Assembly: GCF_014192475.1 (NCBI RefSeq) | Contig: NZ_JACHXZ010000003.1 | Span: 620,001-684,000, forward strand | From: Simiduia aestuariiviva | GTDB lineage: Bacteria; Pseudomonadota; Gammaproteobacteria; Pseudomonadales; Cellvibrionaceae | Direction of reading: 5' to 3' | Length of the DNA: 64,000 nucleotides | Shown: positions 1 through 10,400 of the stretch, one piece after another | Layout of the letters: each line of letters starts with the position of its first letter | Numbering within the stretch: the first letter of the stretch is position 1 | Notes under the pieces: model-generated | The model's database searches: none | Told to the model about the DNA's origin: nothing | Seen by the model: the letters and a program-made list of their open reading frames with translations, nothing else | Position numbers and translations under genes: made by a program

Positions 1-316
1 CCCAAAACGAAAAAGGTATCAGCCAGCCGCCCCAGAGTTTGGCCTGACAGGTGCGCTGCACGACGTAGTAAGAGGTGGCAAACAGTGCACAACCACCAAA
101 CGCGAAAATAACCGTGTTGGTGTGCAGAGGACGCAGACGCCCGAAATGCGTAAACGGTTGAATCAAATCGTTCAGTTCTGGCCACCTTAGCTGCGCTGCA
201 AGCAGCACGCCTATAGCCATACCGACGATACCCCAGACGATGGTCATAACGGCGAATTGACGCACGACCTTATAGTTATAGGCTGGATGTTCTCCAGCAG
301 CTGAGTGACTACTCAT
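1..316 (-). CDS. ccoN: cbb3-type cytochrome c oxidase subunit I, 5' part only
   Basis: The minus strand from 316 gives about 105 residues and then leaves the window at the left edge, so only the N-terminus is visible. The protein begins [18 protein letters not shown] and continues with a membrane segment and the stretch [17 protein letters not shown], typical of CcoN; the His in this stretch is the kind that ligates low-spin haem. CcoN is the catalytic haem-copper subunit of the high-affinity terminal oxidase used at low oxygen in the inner membrane. The rest of a ccoNOQP operon would lie to the left and is not seen. I found no clear Fnr/Anr box in the 180 bases upstream. The identity is secure from the motif; the full length cannot be judged. 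Confidence 0.93.
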   Translation of the reverse strand, partial: MSSHSAAGEHPAYNYKVVRQFAVMTIVWGIVGMAIGVLLAAQLRWPELNDLIQPFTHFGRLRPLHTNTVIFAFGGCALFATSYYVVQRTCQAKLWGGWLIPFSFW

Positions 317-460
317 AGTGAAGTTCCCAAAGTTCTCAGAGCTAAAATAAAAATCTGTTAGCCTCTGCAGCGGTCACGCGCCCATGGGGTGACCGTATGC
401 AACGCTCGCAATGTTGGAGCCGCCCCGCTCGGGCAGCCCCACAACAATCTGAAAAACCGT

Positions 461-495
461 AAAATCCTCCAAGTCTAGGACAGACTGAGGATTTT
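461..495 (-). terminator. Intrinsic terminator behind argG
   Basis: Arms AAAATCCTC (461-469) and GAGGATTTT (487-495) pair perfectly, and an inner AGTC/GACT extends the stem. Read on the minus strand, the stem ends in TTTT shortly after the argG stop. It also lies upstream of ccoN, so it separates the two genes. Confidence 0.6.
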
Positions 496-503
496 GGTTG
501 CTT

Positions 504-1724
504 TTAGCGCAACTTCCGGCCTTTACCCGCAGCAATTCGCATGCGAAGTGCATTCAGCTTAATAAAGCCTTCTGCATCTTGTTGGTTATAGGCTCCAGCG
601 TCGTCTTCGAAGGTGGCGATCTTATCGTCAAACAAGCTGTCGTCTGAACGACGACCGGCGATGCTGACGTTGCCTTTGTAGAGTTTTACCCGAACCTCAC
701 CGTTAACCACTTGCTGAGATTCGTCGATGGCGGTTTGCAGCATTTGACGCTCCGGGCTCCACCAGTAGCCGTTGTAAATCATTTCTGCGTAGCGTGGCAT
801 CATCGCATCTTTCAAATGGGCCACTTCGCGGTCCAGCGTGAGCGACTCAATGGCGCGGTGCGCCTTCAACAAGATGGTACCGCCGGGGGTTTCGTAACAG
901 CCGCGCGACTTCATGCCCACGTAGCGGTTTTCCACGATATCCAAGCGACCGATGCCATTGGCGCCACCCACTTTATTGAGGTGTTCTAATACCGTAGCGG
1001 GGCTCATGTCGACGCCGTCGATGGCCACCACGTCGCCTTGTTTGTAGGTCAGTGTGACGTAAGTGGGGGTATCGGGGGCCGCCTCAGGTGATACCGACCA
1101 GCGCCACATGCCCTCTTCCGCCTCCTGCCACGGATCTTCCAAGATGCCGCCCTCGTAAGAAATGTGCAGCAAGTTAGCGTCCATCGAATAGGGCGATTTG
1201 GTTTTTTGCTTGGCGTAGTCCACGGGAATATTGTGTTGTTCACAATAGGTCATGAGCTTTTCGCGGGAGTTCAAATCCCACTCGCGCCAGGGCGCGATCA
1301 CTTTGATGCCGGGCTTCAATGCGTAGGCGCCCAATTCGAAGCGCACCTGATCATTGCCTTTACCGGTGGCGCCATGGGAGATGGCATCGGCGCCAGTTTC
1401 GTTGGCGATCTCGACCAATCGCTTGGCGATCAGTGGGCGGGCAATGGAGGTGCCCAGCAGGTATTCGCCCTCGTAAATGGTGTTGGCGCGAAACATGGGG
1501 AAGACGTAATCGCGCACAAATTCTTCGCGCAAATCTTCAATATAGATTTCTTTAATGCCCATCGCTTTGGCTTTGGCGCGCGCGGGCTCGACTTCTTCAC
1601 CTTGACCAAGGTCGGCGGTGAAGGTCACCACTTCGCAGTTGTAGGTTTCTTGTAACCACTTGGCAATTACAGAGGTATCAAGGCCGCCCGAGTATGCGAG
1701 CACTACCTTTTTTAACGACGCCAT
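504..1724 (-). CDS. argG: Argininosuccinate synthase
   Basis: The enzyme joins citrulline and aspartate using ATP to give argininosuccinate, the penultimate step of arginine synthesis, in the cytoplasm. The N-terminal ATP-binding motif AYSGGLDTS lies at about residues 10-18 and the 406-residue length matches the family. I start at the ATG at 1722-1724 (MASLKK) because a GGAG sits six bases upstream. An in-frame ATG at 1736 would add four residues and would put that GGAG inside the gene. It follows motY on the same strand with about 190 bases between, and has its own terminator. The order argG-motY-pyrC-rnt is one I recall from Pseudomonas. I recognise no ArgR box upstream. Identity is near certain. 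Confidence 0.97.
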   Translation of the reverse strand: MASLKKVVLAYSGGLDTSVIAKWLQETYNCEVVTFTADLGQGEEVEPARAKAKAMGIKEIYIEDLREEFVRDYVFPMFRANTIYEGEYLLGTSIARPLIAKRLVEIANETGADAISHGATGKGNDQVRFELGAYALKPGIKVIAPWREWDLNSREKLMTYCEQHNIPVDYAKQKTKSPYSMDANLLHISYEGGILEDPWQEAEEGMWRWSVSPEAAPDTPTYVTLTYKQGDVVAIDGVDMSPATVLEHLNKVGGANGIGRLDIVENRYVGMKSRGCYETPGGTILLKAHRAIESLTLDREVAHLKDAMMPRYAEMIYNGYWWSPERQMLQTAIDESQQVVNGEVRVKLYKGNVSIAGRRSDDSLFDDKIATFEDDAGAYNQQDAEGFIKLNALRMRIAAGKGRKLR

Positions 1725-1911
1725 AGTTTTCTCCATTCACCTGCAGGGCGGGCGTCGCGCGCAATAAAAGCGCGCGCAACGTGAAAAGTCGGGCGCGAAT
1801 TGTAATGGGTTTACCGCAAGATTCACAGAGCTTGCGCGGGTCAGATACCGGCTTTTTAGGGGTAAGGGCCGAAACTTTTGGGGTAGGCCCTAATATCGGC
1901 CCGCACATTGT

Positions 1912-2814
1912 TTACGGGTTGGCCGCCAGATCGGGAACCTCAATGCGATCTACGCGCACTGTCACCCGCCGATTTTGCGCGCGCCCTTTGCGCGATTCAT
2001 TGCTGGTCACTGGATAGCGCTCGCCGTGCCAGCGCACCGTCAGCTTGTCTTCAGGAATGCCCTGACTGATTAAAAACTGTTGCACGGACTCTGCCCGCCG
2101 CTTGGACAATGCTAAGTTATCTTCGCGCAAGCCCTTACTGTCGGTGTGGCCATCAATAAACAAATGACTTACTTTGGGGTCCGCCAAGGTGTAAATAGCA
2201 ATGTGTCGCAACTTGCGCTTTTCAGCGCCGGGGAAATCGTCGCCCGAGGAGGGAAAATACACCGAGGTGCGGGCAATTTGGTCGTAGTTGACCGGCAATA
2301 AGCCAGCCAAGCATTTTAGGTACTGCTGATAAGCGGCCTGAAAATTGATGGGCGACAGGGCAATGCGCGACGACTCTTGGGCGCCATACCAGGGGTAGCG
2401 GGTCACCACCAGCTCCCGGCCGGCGTGCAGCTCGGTGAGGGCGCGGTTGGACAACCGGCTGTCGAGCCGCACCGGCTGAAGGCCCTGCGTCACCGGCACC
2501 AAACCCAAGTCGATATTGCTCATTTTCGGACGCCAGACGGGTGCGCGGGCGGTCAGACGCGCCTTGCCGCTCTTTAACCGCGGCGTGTCCGAGCGCAACT
2601 GCATGGCCAATTGTTCGCCGGCGCGGTGGTAAAATCCCGCCTCGCCGTAAAAGGGCACGGTTTGGCGCAGTTCACAGGCAAAAATTGAACTACTGACAGT
2701 CCAGATGCTTTGATCCATGGGCGGCGTGTACTCCGTGGCCGCGGCGGTTCCCGCCATCGACAGCGCCGCGCACAGACTGAGTAGCCTCTGTCGCCAAGTG
2801 CTCTGCACTGCCAT
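1912..2814 (-). CDS. motY: Sodium-type flagellar motor protein MotY (OmpA-family)
   Basis: This 300-residue protein has a signal peptide ending near TAAA. Its N-terminal MotY domain has the features VPFYGEAGFYHRAG and ARAPVWRP, and a C-terminal OmpA/MotB-like peptidoglycan-binding domain contains DGHTDSKG and RRAESVQQFL at about residues 210-285. MotY forms the periplasmic T-ring around the flagellar basal body and helps anchor stator units. I use the ATG at 2812-2814 because GAGGTGA lies just upstream; the in-frame GTG at 2823 overlaps that ribosome site. It is divergent from pyrC and upstream of argG, as I recall from Pseudomonas. It implies polar flagellar motility, although no other flagellar gene is in view. 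Confidence 0.9.
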   Translation of the reverse strand: MAVQSTWRQRLLSLCAALSMAGTAAATEYTPPMDQSIWTVSSSIFACELRQTVPFYGEAGFYHRAGEQLAMQLRSDTPRLKSGKARLTARAPVWRPKMSNIDLGLVPVTQGLQPVRLDSRLSNRALTELHAGRELVVTRYPWYGAQESSRIALSPINFQAAYQQYLKCLAGLLPVNYDQIARTSVYFPSSGDDFPGAEKRKLRHIAIYTLADPKVSHLFIDGHTDSKGLREDNLALSKRRAESVQQFLISQGIPEDKLTVRWHGERYPVTSNESRKGRAQNRRVTVRVDRIEVPDLAANP

Positions 2815-2959
2815 AAATATCACCTCACCGCGTTGAATACCTGTCTACCATTGGGGTTATCGGCCCTTGCGCGCCGCGCTTGAGTCGAATTTAACGGCAA
2901 TTTTAGGTAGGATGCGCGCCATCTGCCGCCCGCACACCGCACACCTGACAGGAAGCCCC

Positions 2960-4000
2960 ATGACTCAACGACTCACCCTCACGCGCCCCGATGACTGGCA
3001 CATTCACCTACGCGACGGCGATCAGCTACAGGCCACCGTGCCCGACGCAGCGCGCTATTTTGGCCGGGCCATCGTCATGCCCAACCTGGTGCCTCCGGTG
3101 ATGAATGCCACCCAGGCCCTTGCGTATCGAGATCGCATCCTGAGTCACCGCCCTGCCGGCAGCCAGTTTGAGCCGCTGATGGTGCTCTACCTCACCGACA
3201 GCACCAGCACCGCTGATATCGAAGCCGCACGCGCCGCCGGCGTGGTCGCCGCCAAGCTCTACCCCGCTGGCGCCACCACCAATTCGGACTCTGGCGTAAC
3301 TAGTATCGACAAAATTTACCCGGTGCTCGAAGCCATGGAAAAGGCCGGCATGTTGCTGTTGGTGCACGGCGAGGTGACCGATAACCACATCGATATCTTT
3401 GATCGTGAAAAAGTCTTTATCGACCGCACACTGACGCCCCTGCGCGCGAAACTGCCGGGCTTGAAGATTGTGATGGAGCACATCACCACCGCCGATGCCG
3501 CCCAATTTGTGTCCGAAAGCTCCGATTTAACCGCCGCCACCATCACCGCGCACCACCTGCTGTACAACCGCAACCACATGTTGGCGGGCGGTATACGGCC
3601 GCACTATTACTGCCTCCCCATACTCAAGCGCAATGTGCACCAAGACGCCCTCATCGCCGCGGCCACCAGCGGCAATCCCCGCTTCTTTTTAGGCACAGAT
3701 TCCGCACCGCACGCGCGTGAGAAAAAAGAGGCCGCCTGTGGCTGCGCTGGCGCCTACACGGCCTATGCCGCCATCGAACTCTATGCCGAGGCCTTCGAAG
3801 CTGCCGGCGCGCTGGACAAGCTCGAAGGCTTTGCCAGCCACTTTGGGCCAGACTTTTACGGCTTGGCGCGCAATGCTGATACCATTACGCTCATCAAGTC
3901 ACCCTGGCAGGCACCCGATAGCCTAGCCATGAACGGCAGTGAGTTGATTCCTCTGCGCGCGGGCGAAACCCTGCAATGGCGCGTAGCACCCTCTGAATAA
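2960..4000 (+). CDS. pyrC: Dihydroorotase
   Basis: The enzyme cyclises carbamoyl aspartate to dihydroorotate in pyrimidine synthesis. The 346 residues match the E. coli-type (class II) enzyme. The metal ligands are visible: H14 and H16 in WHIHLRDG, the lysine in AKLYPAG expected to be carboxylated, histidines in HITT and TAHHLLYN, and the catalytic Asp in GTDSAPH. I chose the ATG at 2960, just after ACAGGAAG and matching the usual N-terminus [15 protein letters not shown] longer reading frame from 2867 has no ribosome site. rnt follows after 12 bases, so they are probably co-transcribed. Confidence 0.96.
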   Translation: MTQRLTLTRPDDWHIHLRDGDQLQATVPDAARYFGRAIVMPNLVPPVMNATQALAYRDRILSHRPAGSQFEPLMVLYLTDSTSTADIEAARAAGVVAAKLYPAGATTNSDSGVTSIDKIYPVLEAMEKAGMLLLVHGEVTDNHIDIFDREKVFIDRTLTPLRAKLPGLKIVMEHITTADAAQFVSESSDLTAATITAHHLLYNRNHMLAGGIRPHYYCLPILKRNVHQDALIAAATSGNPRFFLGTDSAPHAREKKEAACGCAGAYTAYAAIELYAEAFEAAGALDKLEGFASHFGPDFYGLARNADTITLIKSPWQAPDSLAMNGSELIPLRAGETLQWRVAPSE

Positions 4001-4012
4001 GGCGACCAATTT

Positions 4013-4663
4013 GTGAACCCGGCTGAACCCATCAACGCCCCTAAGTCTTTGTTAGCTCAGCGTTTTCGCGGCTTTTTGCCCGTTGTGGTCGACGTGGAAA
4101 CGGGCGGCTTTAACGCCGCCACCGACGCCCTGCTGGAAATCGCAGCGGTGACGCTGCGCATGGACGACGACGGCATTTTGCACCGCGATCAAACCTTCGA
4201 TTTTCACGTAGATCCTTTCGAAGGCGCCAATGTGGAGCAGTCGGCACTGGATTTTACCGGCATCGACATCGACAACCGAGACGCCCTACCCGAGGAAATC
4301 GCCATACCGGATTTGTTTAAATCCATTCGGCGCGCCGTCAAAGACCACGGCTGCACCCGCGCGGTGGTGGTGGGCCACAACGCCCATTTTGATCTGGGCT
4401 TTGTCAACGCCGCCGCCAATCGCTGTGACGCCAAGCGCAACCCCTTCCACCCGTTTTCCTGCTTCGATACCGCCACCCTGTCCGGTCTCGCCTACGGCCA
4501 CACGGTGCTGGCCAAGACCTGCCAAATTGCCGGTATCGAATTTTCCAATAGCGCCGCGCACTCAGCCGCCTATGATGCGGAGAAGACCGCCGATTTATTT
4601 TGTATGATCGTCAATCGCTGGAAGGAACTGGGGGGCTGGCAAGGCTTGCCCGTAGAAGTTTAG
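4013..4663 (+). CDS. rnt: Ribonuclease T
   Basis: RNase T is a DEDD 3'-5' exoribonuclease that trims tRNA and other stable-RNA 3' ends. Exo motifs are visible: VVDVETGG with D27 and E29, VVGHNAHFDLGF in the middle, and HSAAYDAEKTADLF near the C-terminus carrying the catalytic His and Asp. The 216-residue length is usual. The start is a GTG at 4013, preceded by a weak AAGG; no closer ATG exists. It lies 12 bases after pyrC, an order I associate with Pseudomonas. A strong bidirectional terminator follows. Confidence 0.94.
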   Translation: MNPAEPINAPKSLLAQRFRGFLPVVVDVETGGFNAATDALLEIAAVTLRMDDDGILHRDQTFDFHVDPFEGANVEQSALDFTGIDIDNRDALPEEIAIPDLFKSIRRAVKDHGCTRAVVVGHNAHFDLGFVNAAANRCDAKRNPFHPFSCFDTATLSGLAYGHTVLAKTCQIAGIEFSNSAAHSAAYDAEKTADLFCMIVNRWKELGGWQGLPVEV

Positions 4664-4674
4664 GCATTGCCAAC

Positions 4675-4716
4675 AGCCATAAAAAAAGCGCGGTAAACCG
4701 CGCTTTTTTTATGGCT
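4675..4716. terminator. Bidirectional intrinsic terminator
   Basis: A perfect inverted repeat with 19-base arms: AGCCAT, seven A, GCGCGG, loop TAAA, CCGCGC, seven T, ATGGCT. It serves rnt from the left and the EF-hand gene from the right. Confidence 0.93.
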
Positions 4717-4728
4717 GGGCGCAGCCGC

Positions 4729-5181
4729 TTAATCGTCTGCGGCTAGACGCAAACACACCCAATAGAAACAGTGGGTTTCAAAACCCTCATCGGTGCTCGG
4801 GGTGATCTCGCGAGAATCCAACATACCGTCGCCATTGGCATCGATACTGGAGAATTGGCCTAGAAAGGTGCTGTATTCCGCCTCGGTCACTTCGCCGTCT
4901 TTATCTTGATCGAGTTTGTTAAAGCGGGCCTTGAGCAATAGGGTGCGACGCGCGGCGTCGATCTGCTCGTATTCGTCAAAGCTGACACCGCCGGAGACGT
5001 TGAGATCCATCAACCGAAAGATATCCAGCTTCTTGGCGCTGATCTCTTCCTGAGAAATGCGGGTGTCACCGTTGAGGTCGTATTTCGCCAGTAGCCAGCT
5101 TTGGCTATCGGCATCGCTGGTTTGGGCTTGGGCCATAGCCACACAGCCTACACACAGTAGGGAAATCAATATCTGTTTCAT
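4729..5181 (-). CDS. Secreted EF-hand calcium-binding protein
   Basis: A 150-residue protein with a signal peptide (MKQILISLLCVGCVAMAQAQ) and a row of EF-hand loops. DLNGDTRISQEE, DQDKDGEVTEAE and DANGDGMLDSRE are well formed. DLNVSGGVSFDE lacks the usual third acidic ligand and is probably degenerate. The C-terminus has two cysteines in HCFYWVC. The function is unknown; the protein is probably a periplasmic calcium sensor or buffer. I prefer the ATG at 5181 (MKQ) because it begins the signal peptide directly; four extra residues are possible from 5193. It stands alone, sharing a terminator with rnt. Confidence 0.8.
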   Translation of the reverse strand: MKQILISLLCVGCVAMAQAQTSDADSQSWLLAKYDLNGDTRISQEEISAKKLDIFRLMDLNVSGGVSFDEYEQIDAARRTLLLKARFNKLDQDKDGEVTEAEYSTFLGQFSSIDANGDGMLDSREITPSTDEGFETHCFYWVCLRLAADD

Positions 5182-5265
5182 AACAACCGCCATTCTAGTG
5201 TTTATTGTCGGGCGATCCGTCGCTGTTGGCGTTGAGCCAATCCGAGACTCAATTAAACCAATGAG

Positions 5266-5293
5266 CCGGTCACCATACCGAATAACCGGTCAC
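5266..5293. repeat. Direct repeat CCGGTCAC spaced 20 bp
   Basis: CCGGTCAC occurs at 5266-5273 and 5286-5293, two helical turns apart, upstream of the EF-hand gene and behind pyrB. The spacing would suit an operator, but no regulator is known for it. Confidence 0.4.
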
Positions 5294-5344
5294 AAAACAG
5301 TACTGACTATAGATGGATTTGAAATATAAACGAAAGTACCAATA

Positions 5345-5366
5345 ACAAAATGCCCCATAATGGGGC
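5345..5366 (-). terminator. Terminator behind pyrB
   Basis: GCCCCA-TAA-TGGGGC at 5352-5366; on the minus strand it is followed by ATTTTGTTATT. It lies 20 bases after the pyrB stop. The stem is only six base pairs and the U-tract is interrupted. Confidence 0.6.
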
Positions 5367-5386
5367 GATTTCGACTCCCAATAACC

Positions 5387-6394
5387 TTAGCGGTTACTGT
5401 ACCAACGCACGGCTTGGGCGTGCTTATCCACCTGCTCGACCACATCGAGCACCATGGCAAACAATGCCATGCGCACCAATACGCCATTGTCGGTCTGCCG
5501 AAATATGGCCAAATTGGGGTTGCTGTTGAGGTCGTTATCCAACTCATTGGCCTCTGCCCGTGAATCCCGGGGCAGCGGGTGCATGATCACGGTGTTCGGC
5601 TCACAAAACTGGGTATAAATCTGCTGGTTGAGCCGGAACCGGCCGCGATACAAATCGGCCTCTTGTTTGGAGGCAAAGCGCTCCTCCTGAATGCGCGTGG
5701 AATAGGCGATATCCACTTTGCTGATACTGGCAGTCAACTCGTCGGTGACAACCACCTGGTGGCCTGCGCGACGCATCAACTCCACCAAATACTCGGGCAT
5801 CGCCAATTCGGCGGGTGACACCAAGGTGACTTGCAGTCCCTCAAATAGCGCCAATAGACGGCACAGCGAATGCACGGTGCGGCCGTGTTTGAGGTCGCCG
5901 ATCATCGCGATGCGCAGCCCGTTTAAACCCTTGCCCTTGGCGGCCATCTCCTTGCGGATGGTATAGAGGTCTAGCAGCGCTTGGCTGGGGTGCTCATTGG
6001 AACCATCACCTCCGTTGATCACTGGCACGCGGCTGGCTTCGGCAAACTCTGCCACCGAGCCATTTTGCGGGTGGCGCATGCAGATGACATCGCTGTAGCC
6101 CGACAGCACGCGGGCGGTGTCGTACAGGGATTCACCCTTGGCGATGGCGGAGCTTTCAAAGCCCGTGGTTTCGCGCACCTCGCCACCCAGCAAATTAAAG
6201 GCGCAGCCAAAGCTGACGCGCGTGCGGGTGCTGGGCTCGAAAAACATATTGCCCAAAATGGCGCCCTCCAGCACGCGCGTCACCCGGCGGCGACTGGCGT
6301 AGGGTTCCATGGCATCGGCCACGCGGAAAATGTGCTCGATATCGGGCCGTTCGAATTGATCAATGGAAAGAATATGGGAACCGGTAAAATCCAC
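5387..6394 (-). CDS. pyrB: Aspartate carbamoyltransferase catalytic subunit
   Basis: The enzyme condenses carbamoyl phosphate with aspartate, the first committed step of pyrimidine synthesis. The carbamoyl-phosphate site STRTRVSF, the NGGDGSNEHP loop and the HPLPR motif are all present. A start at 6394 (GTG, VDFTGSHILS) gives 335 residues and matches the usual N-terminus after a GAGG just upstream. The longer frame reaching 6517 would overlap the divergent neighbour and is probably not used. No pyrI or pyrC-like partner is adjacent, so the holoenzyme arrangement cannot be told. The gene is alone, divergent from the DUF2971 gene. Only the exact start is uncertain. Confidence 0.93.
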   Translation of the reverse strand: MDFTGSHILSIDQFERPDIEHIFRVADAMEPYASRRRVTRVLEGAILGNMFFEPSTRTRVSFGCAFNLLGGEVRETTGFESSAIAKGESLYDTARVLSGYSDVICMRHPQNGSVAEFAEASRVPVINGGDGSNEHPSQALLDLYTIRKEMAAKGKGLNGLRIAMIGDLKHGRTVHSLCRLLALFEGLQVTLVSPAELAMPEYLVELMRRAGHQVVVTDELTASISKVDIAYSTRIQEERFASKQEADLYRGRFRLNQQIYTQFCEPNTVIMHPLPRDSRAEANELDNDLNSNPNLAIFRQTDNGVLVRMALFAMVLDVVEQVDKHAQAVRWYSNR

Positions 6395-6505
6395 ACGAAC
6401 CTCAAGGCAGGGAGACAGACGCCGATATTTTAGCGGTCGCGCCTTGCAAGCGCTACGCTTATAGTTAAACCACAAAAACATGAACACATAAGACAAGGAG
6501 CCTGC

Positions 6506-7411
6506 GTGGTTACCCACAGTCCCGAAACATTAGTCAAATATTGCAGTGTTGAAACCGCCTTCAAAATCCTCCAGAGCCAAAGTTTGCGCTGGAGCGCCCC
6601 CAATATGTTTGACGATCCCTTCGAACTGAACCACCTCACCGGCCTCAGTTTTGACCCCCAGTCCATTTTGAACGCGGCGATTCAAGCGGCCACCGCCATG
6701 ATTTTTGCCAAGGACGAGCCCCGCGGCTCGGCGCCACTGACCGTTGTGATACGCCGCTGGCGCGACGAAGAGCGCTTTCAATCGCCCGATGAAGCACTCG
6801 ACGTGCTGCGAGAGCTTTTGTCCCAAATGGTGGATAACCGGTTGCAAGCGCTCGATACCTTGATGGCCGATTGGCGCAGATTCTGCCGCACCCTGCGCAT
6901 GTGCTGTTTCACCGCCAAACCCGACAACCTCGCCGCATGGACCCACTTTGCCGATCATCACCGCGGTGTGGCCATCCGCATGCAGTGCGGCGAATTCACC
7001 TCGCTCACCAAACCCCAGGCGGTTTCCTATCGACCCCATCGCCCGGAAATCACCACCATGAAAGAGCAATTAGATGTGGTGCTCACCAACCAAGACTTCA
7101 AAGCGCAAGATTATTTTTTCGACAAATTTACCAACAAAGCCCTGCACTTTTCTCACGAAAATGAATGGCGCTGCTTCCGGCAGGTGAAAGACGAACTGGG
7201 CCCCGATGCCAAGCCCGACTCCGCGTGGTTCGACGACATTAAATTTGAGCGCAGCGACATCACGGCGGTCTACTTTGGCGCCCTCACCGACCCCAAAGCC
7301 ATGCGTGAAATTTATGAACTAGTACGAGAAAAGTACAATCAGGCAAAATTATTTCAAGCCAAGACGGCACACGGGAAATACGACATCGAATTCAGTCGCA
7401 TCACCAGCTAG
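6506..7411 (+). CDS. DUF2971 domain protein
   Basis: The N-terminus VKYCSVETAFKILQSQSLRWSAPNMFDDPFE and the middle MCCFTAKPDNLAAWTHFADHHRGVAI. Confidence 0.75.
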   Translation: MVTHSPETLVKYCSVETAFKILQSQSLRWSAPNMFDDPFELNHLTGLSFDPQSILNAAIQAATAMIFAKDEPRGSAPLTVVIRRWRDEERFQSPDEALDVLRELLSQMVDNRLQALDTLMADWRRFCRTLRMCCFTAKPDNLAAWTHFADHHRGVAIRMQCGEFTSLTKPQAVSYRPHRPEITTMKEQLDVVLTNQDFKAQDYFFDKFTNKALHFSHENEWRCFRQVKDELGPDAKPDSAWFDDIKFERSDITAVYFGALTDPKAMREIYELVREKYNQAKLFQAKTAHGKYDIEFSRITS

Positions 7412-10400
7412 CCCCGCCGACTAGACCAACTCAGCCCCGTAGGCCTCGAGCGCATCTAAAATATGCTGATCTCGCTCGCAGGCCTCTGGGCGTTCGCGCA
7501 GCAACGCAAGCGCCTCAATAAAATCGTCCAACACAATTGATGCTCCCGCCTCGGGATTGGTAATGCGTTCATAGCAATACTCCTGCCACCAAAGCGCCTC
7601 CTCTTCGGTGAGCGTGTTGGGAAAGTGCCGCGCTCGGTAGCGCTGCAAGATGCTATTTAAGCGCGCATCTTTAAATTGAATATTGACCAACTGCTCGGGC
7701 GCAGATTCCCGCACGCGGGCCATGAGCGCGCGGTCTTCATTGGGAATAAAGCCATTGTAAAGCTGCTGCTCTGGGTCACTGGTTGGCGGAAACTCGCGCT
7801 GGGCAAAAACCTCGCGCAATTTAGCATTCAAGTCGGCATCTTTGAGCAGCTGCCAATGCTTTTCACACAGAGCGCGATCTATGTTGAGTCGCGCGGCCAC
7901 CGGTTCAGTCAACATGCTCAGCGGCGCCAACATGGGGCTTTTATTGGCATGCACTAATTTAAGGGGGATGCGCGCAGCGCCGTCGGGCAAATCGGCCTCG
8001 CTCACGAAAACGCGGGCGGCGATATCCTCGGCACTCAATTCCAGCAGTGGTGCAGGATCTACCGCCAAGTTGTAAACGATGACAGCATTTTTATTCACGG
8101 GGTGAGGGGCGAGCGGCATGATCAGCGCCGTGCACCCTTGGGCTGCGGGAAATCGCGAAGATGTGTGCAGCAGTGGTTTTTTATGAATCCAATCAAATTG
8201 CGCCTGTACCGTCTGCTTTAAGCGCAAACTGTAGGCGTAGTCGTATAGGCGTGGCTGGCACTCGCGAATGCGCTTAGCCAAGGCAATGGTGGCGTAAACA
8301 TCGGATAAGGCATCGTGCGCACTTTCGTGTTGCAAGCCATTCGCCGCGGCTAAATCCTCCAGTTTAAAACTGGGCGCGCCATCCGGGTGTGTTGGCCATT
8401 GTATGCCCTCGGGGCGCAGCGCGAAGGTCATACGCACCACATCAATAATGTCCCAACGGGAATTGCCGTTTTTCCACTCCCGCTCATAGGGGTCGAAGAA
8501 ATTGCGAAACAAGGTGTAGCGCGTCACTTCATCATCGAAGCGCAAACTGTTGTAGCCCACACCACAGGTGCCGGGCTGGATAAACTCTTGGTGAATTCGA
8601 GCGATAAATTCGGGCTCGCTCACACCTTCTGCCTGCGCGCGCTGCGGCGTTATGCCCGTAATGAGACAGGCCTCTGGATGTGGCAATAGGTCTTCAGTGG
8701 GCTTGGCATAAATCATCAGCGGCTCGCCAATAATATTCAGCGCTTCATCCGTGCGAATACCGGCAAATTGGGCCGGCCTGTCCTGCGCGGGGTTGGCACC
8801 CCACGTCTCATAATCATGCCAGTACAAGCTATTCATTTGCAGAGTCCTTATTGCACACGGATTGTGAAAACGCGTCTCACTCGAGGGCTATGATAGCGTA
8901 ATTGAGTTGATATATACTTCGCCAAATTTCGCCGAACCGACCATAAAATGACCAAATTAGCTAATTTATTCGAAAACAATCAAAGCTGGGCCGAAGCGAT
9001 TAAAGCGGAAGACCCAGAATTCTTTGCCAAACTTTCCAAGCAACAAGATCCCGATTTTTTGTGGATCGGTTGCTCCGATAGCCGCGTGCCCGCCAACGAT
9101 ATTGTCGGCCTGATGCCTGGCGAGCTGTTTGTGCACCGCAACGTGGCCAACGTGGTACTGCACACCGATCTCAACTGCTTGTCGGTAATTCAATACGCCG
9201 TGGATGTGTTGAAAGTGGATCACATAATGGTGGTGGGACACTACGGCTGTGGTGGTGTGGCCGCCGCCCTGCAAAATCAACAGCTGGGCGTTATCGATTT
9301 GTGGATTCGCAACATTCGCGATATCTACTACGCCAATCGCGAGCAAATTGATGCACTGCCAGACCAGAAGGCACGCGTGGATCGCCTGTGTGAACTCAAT
9401 GTGATGCAACAGGTACAACAAGTGAGCCGCACCAACGTTGTTCAGAACGCCTGGGCGCGCGGCCAGAAGTTATCTGTGCACGGCTGGATTTACGGCGTAT
9501 CCGACGGCTTGTTAAAAGATTTGATCGACCCTATTACCGGCGTGGAGCAAATTCCGGAACAATACCGCGTGTTAAAAATTACGCAGCCCGTCACCTCTAG
9601 CTAATGGGCTCACAAACAAGAGGCGGCGCTAATAACAGTTAGCGCCGCTTCGTTTTACTTAATCAGTGACCCACACGCGATCAGCGCCACTAAATTCGGG
9701 CGCCTGTACCGACAGGACTTTCAGTGGCTGTTGTGATGTGACGCGCACAGCGTGCGTGACCGCCATGGGCACCTGCACAAAATCACCCGCACCGATGTCA
9801 AACTGGCGTTCGCCCAATTGCATCACCCCGGTTCCCGACAACACGTAAATAGTCTCACTGTGGGTCATGTGCTTGTGCGGTTTAACTTGCTCGCGAATAA
9901 AAATTAAGAACTGGCTGGCGTTGGCGTCTGACGCCAGAGTCACCACCTCCACAGGTTTATTCGTTGCGGGCTCGCGCGCCAATAAATTTTCTGCCAATGA
10001 CTGCGCACTCCCCAGCAACAACACCAGCAACAACACCAGCAACAACACCTGCACCAACACCTGCAACCCCGGCGCAACGCTTAACACACCGTATTTAGTC
10101 ATGCTAAAAATCCTCGATACCGATGCCTGTCCAAAGGTCACCTTTGAGCTTGCACCTATTATTCGAACACACTAACGCACCACGCGCACGGCGCCAATTT
10201 CCGCGTAACCGTTCAATTCACAGCGCCCCGTGGTGTACACCTGCACCGGTAAGTCACTGGCCATAGCCATCAACAGTGCCTCATACATAAATCGCGCCCC
10301 ATTGGCCGTGTAATCTTGGTAGTAGGTATTTTTACTTTTACAGGCGTGAGCTTCGTCGACATTAATTCGCACTAGATAGCGAGCTTGAGCTGTAGATTCC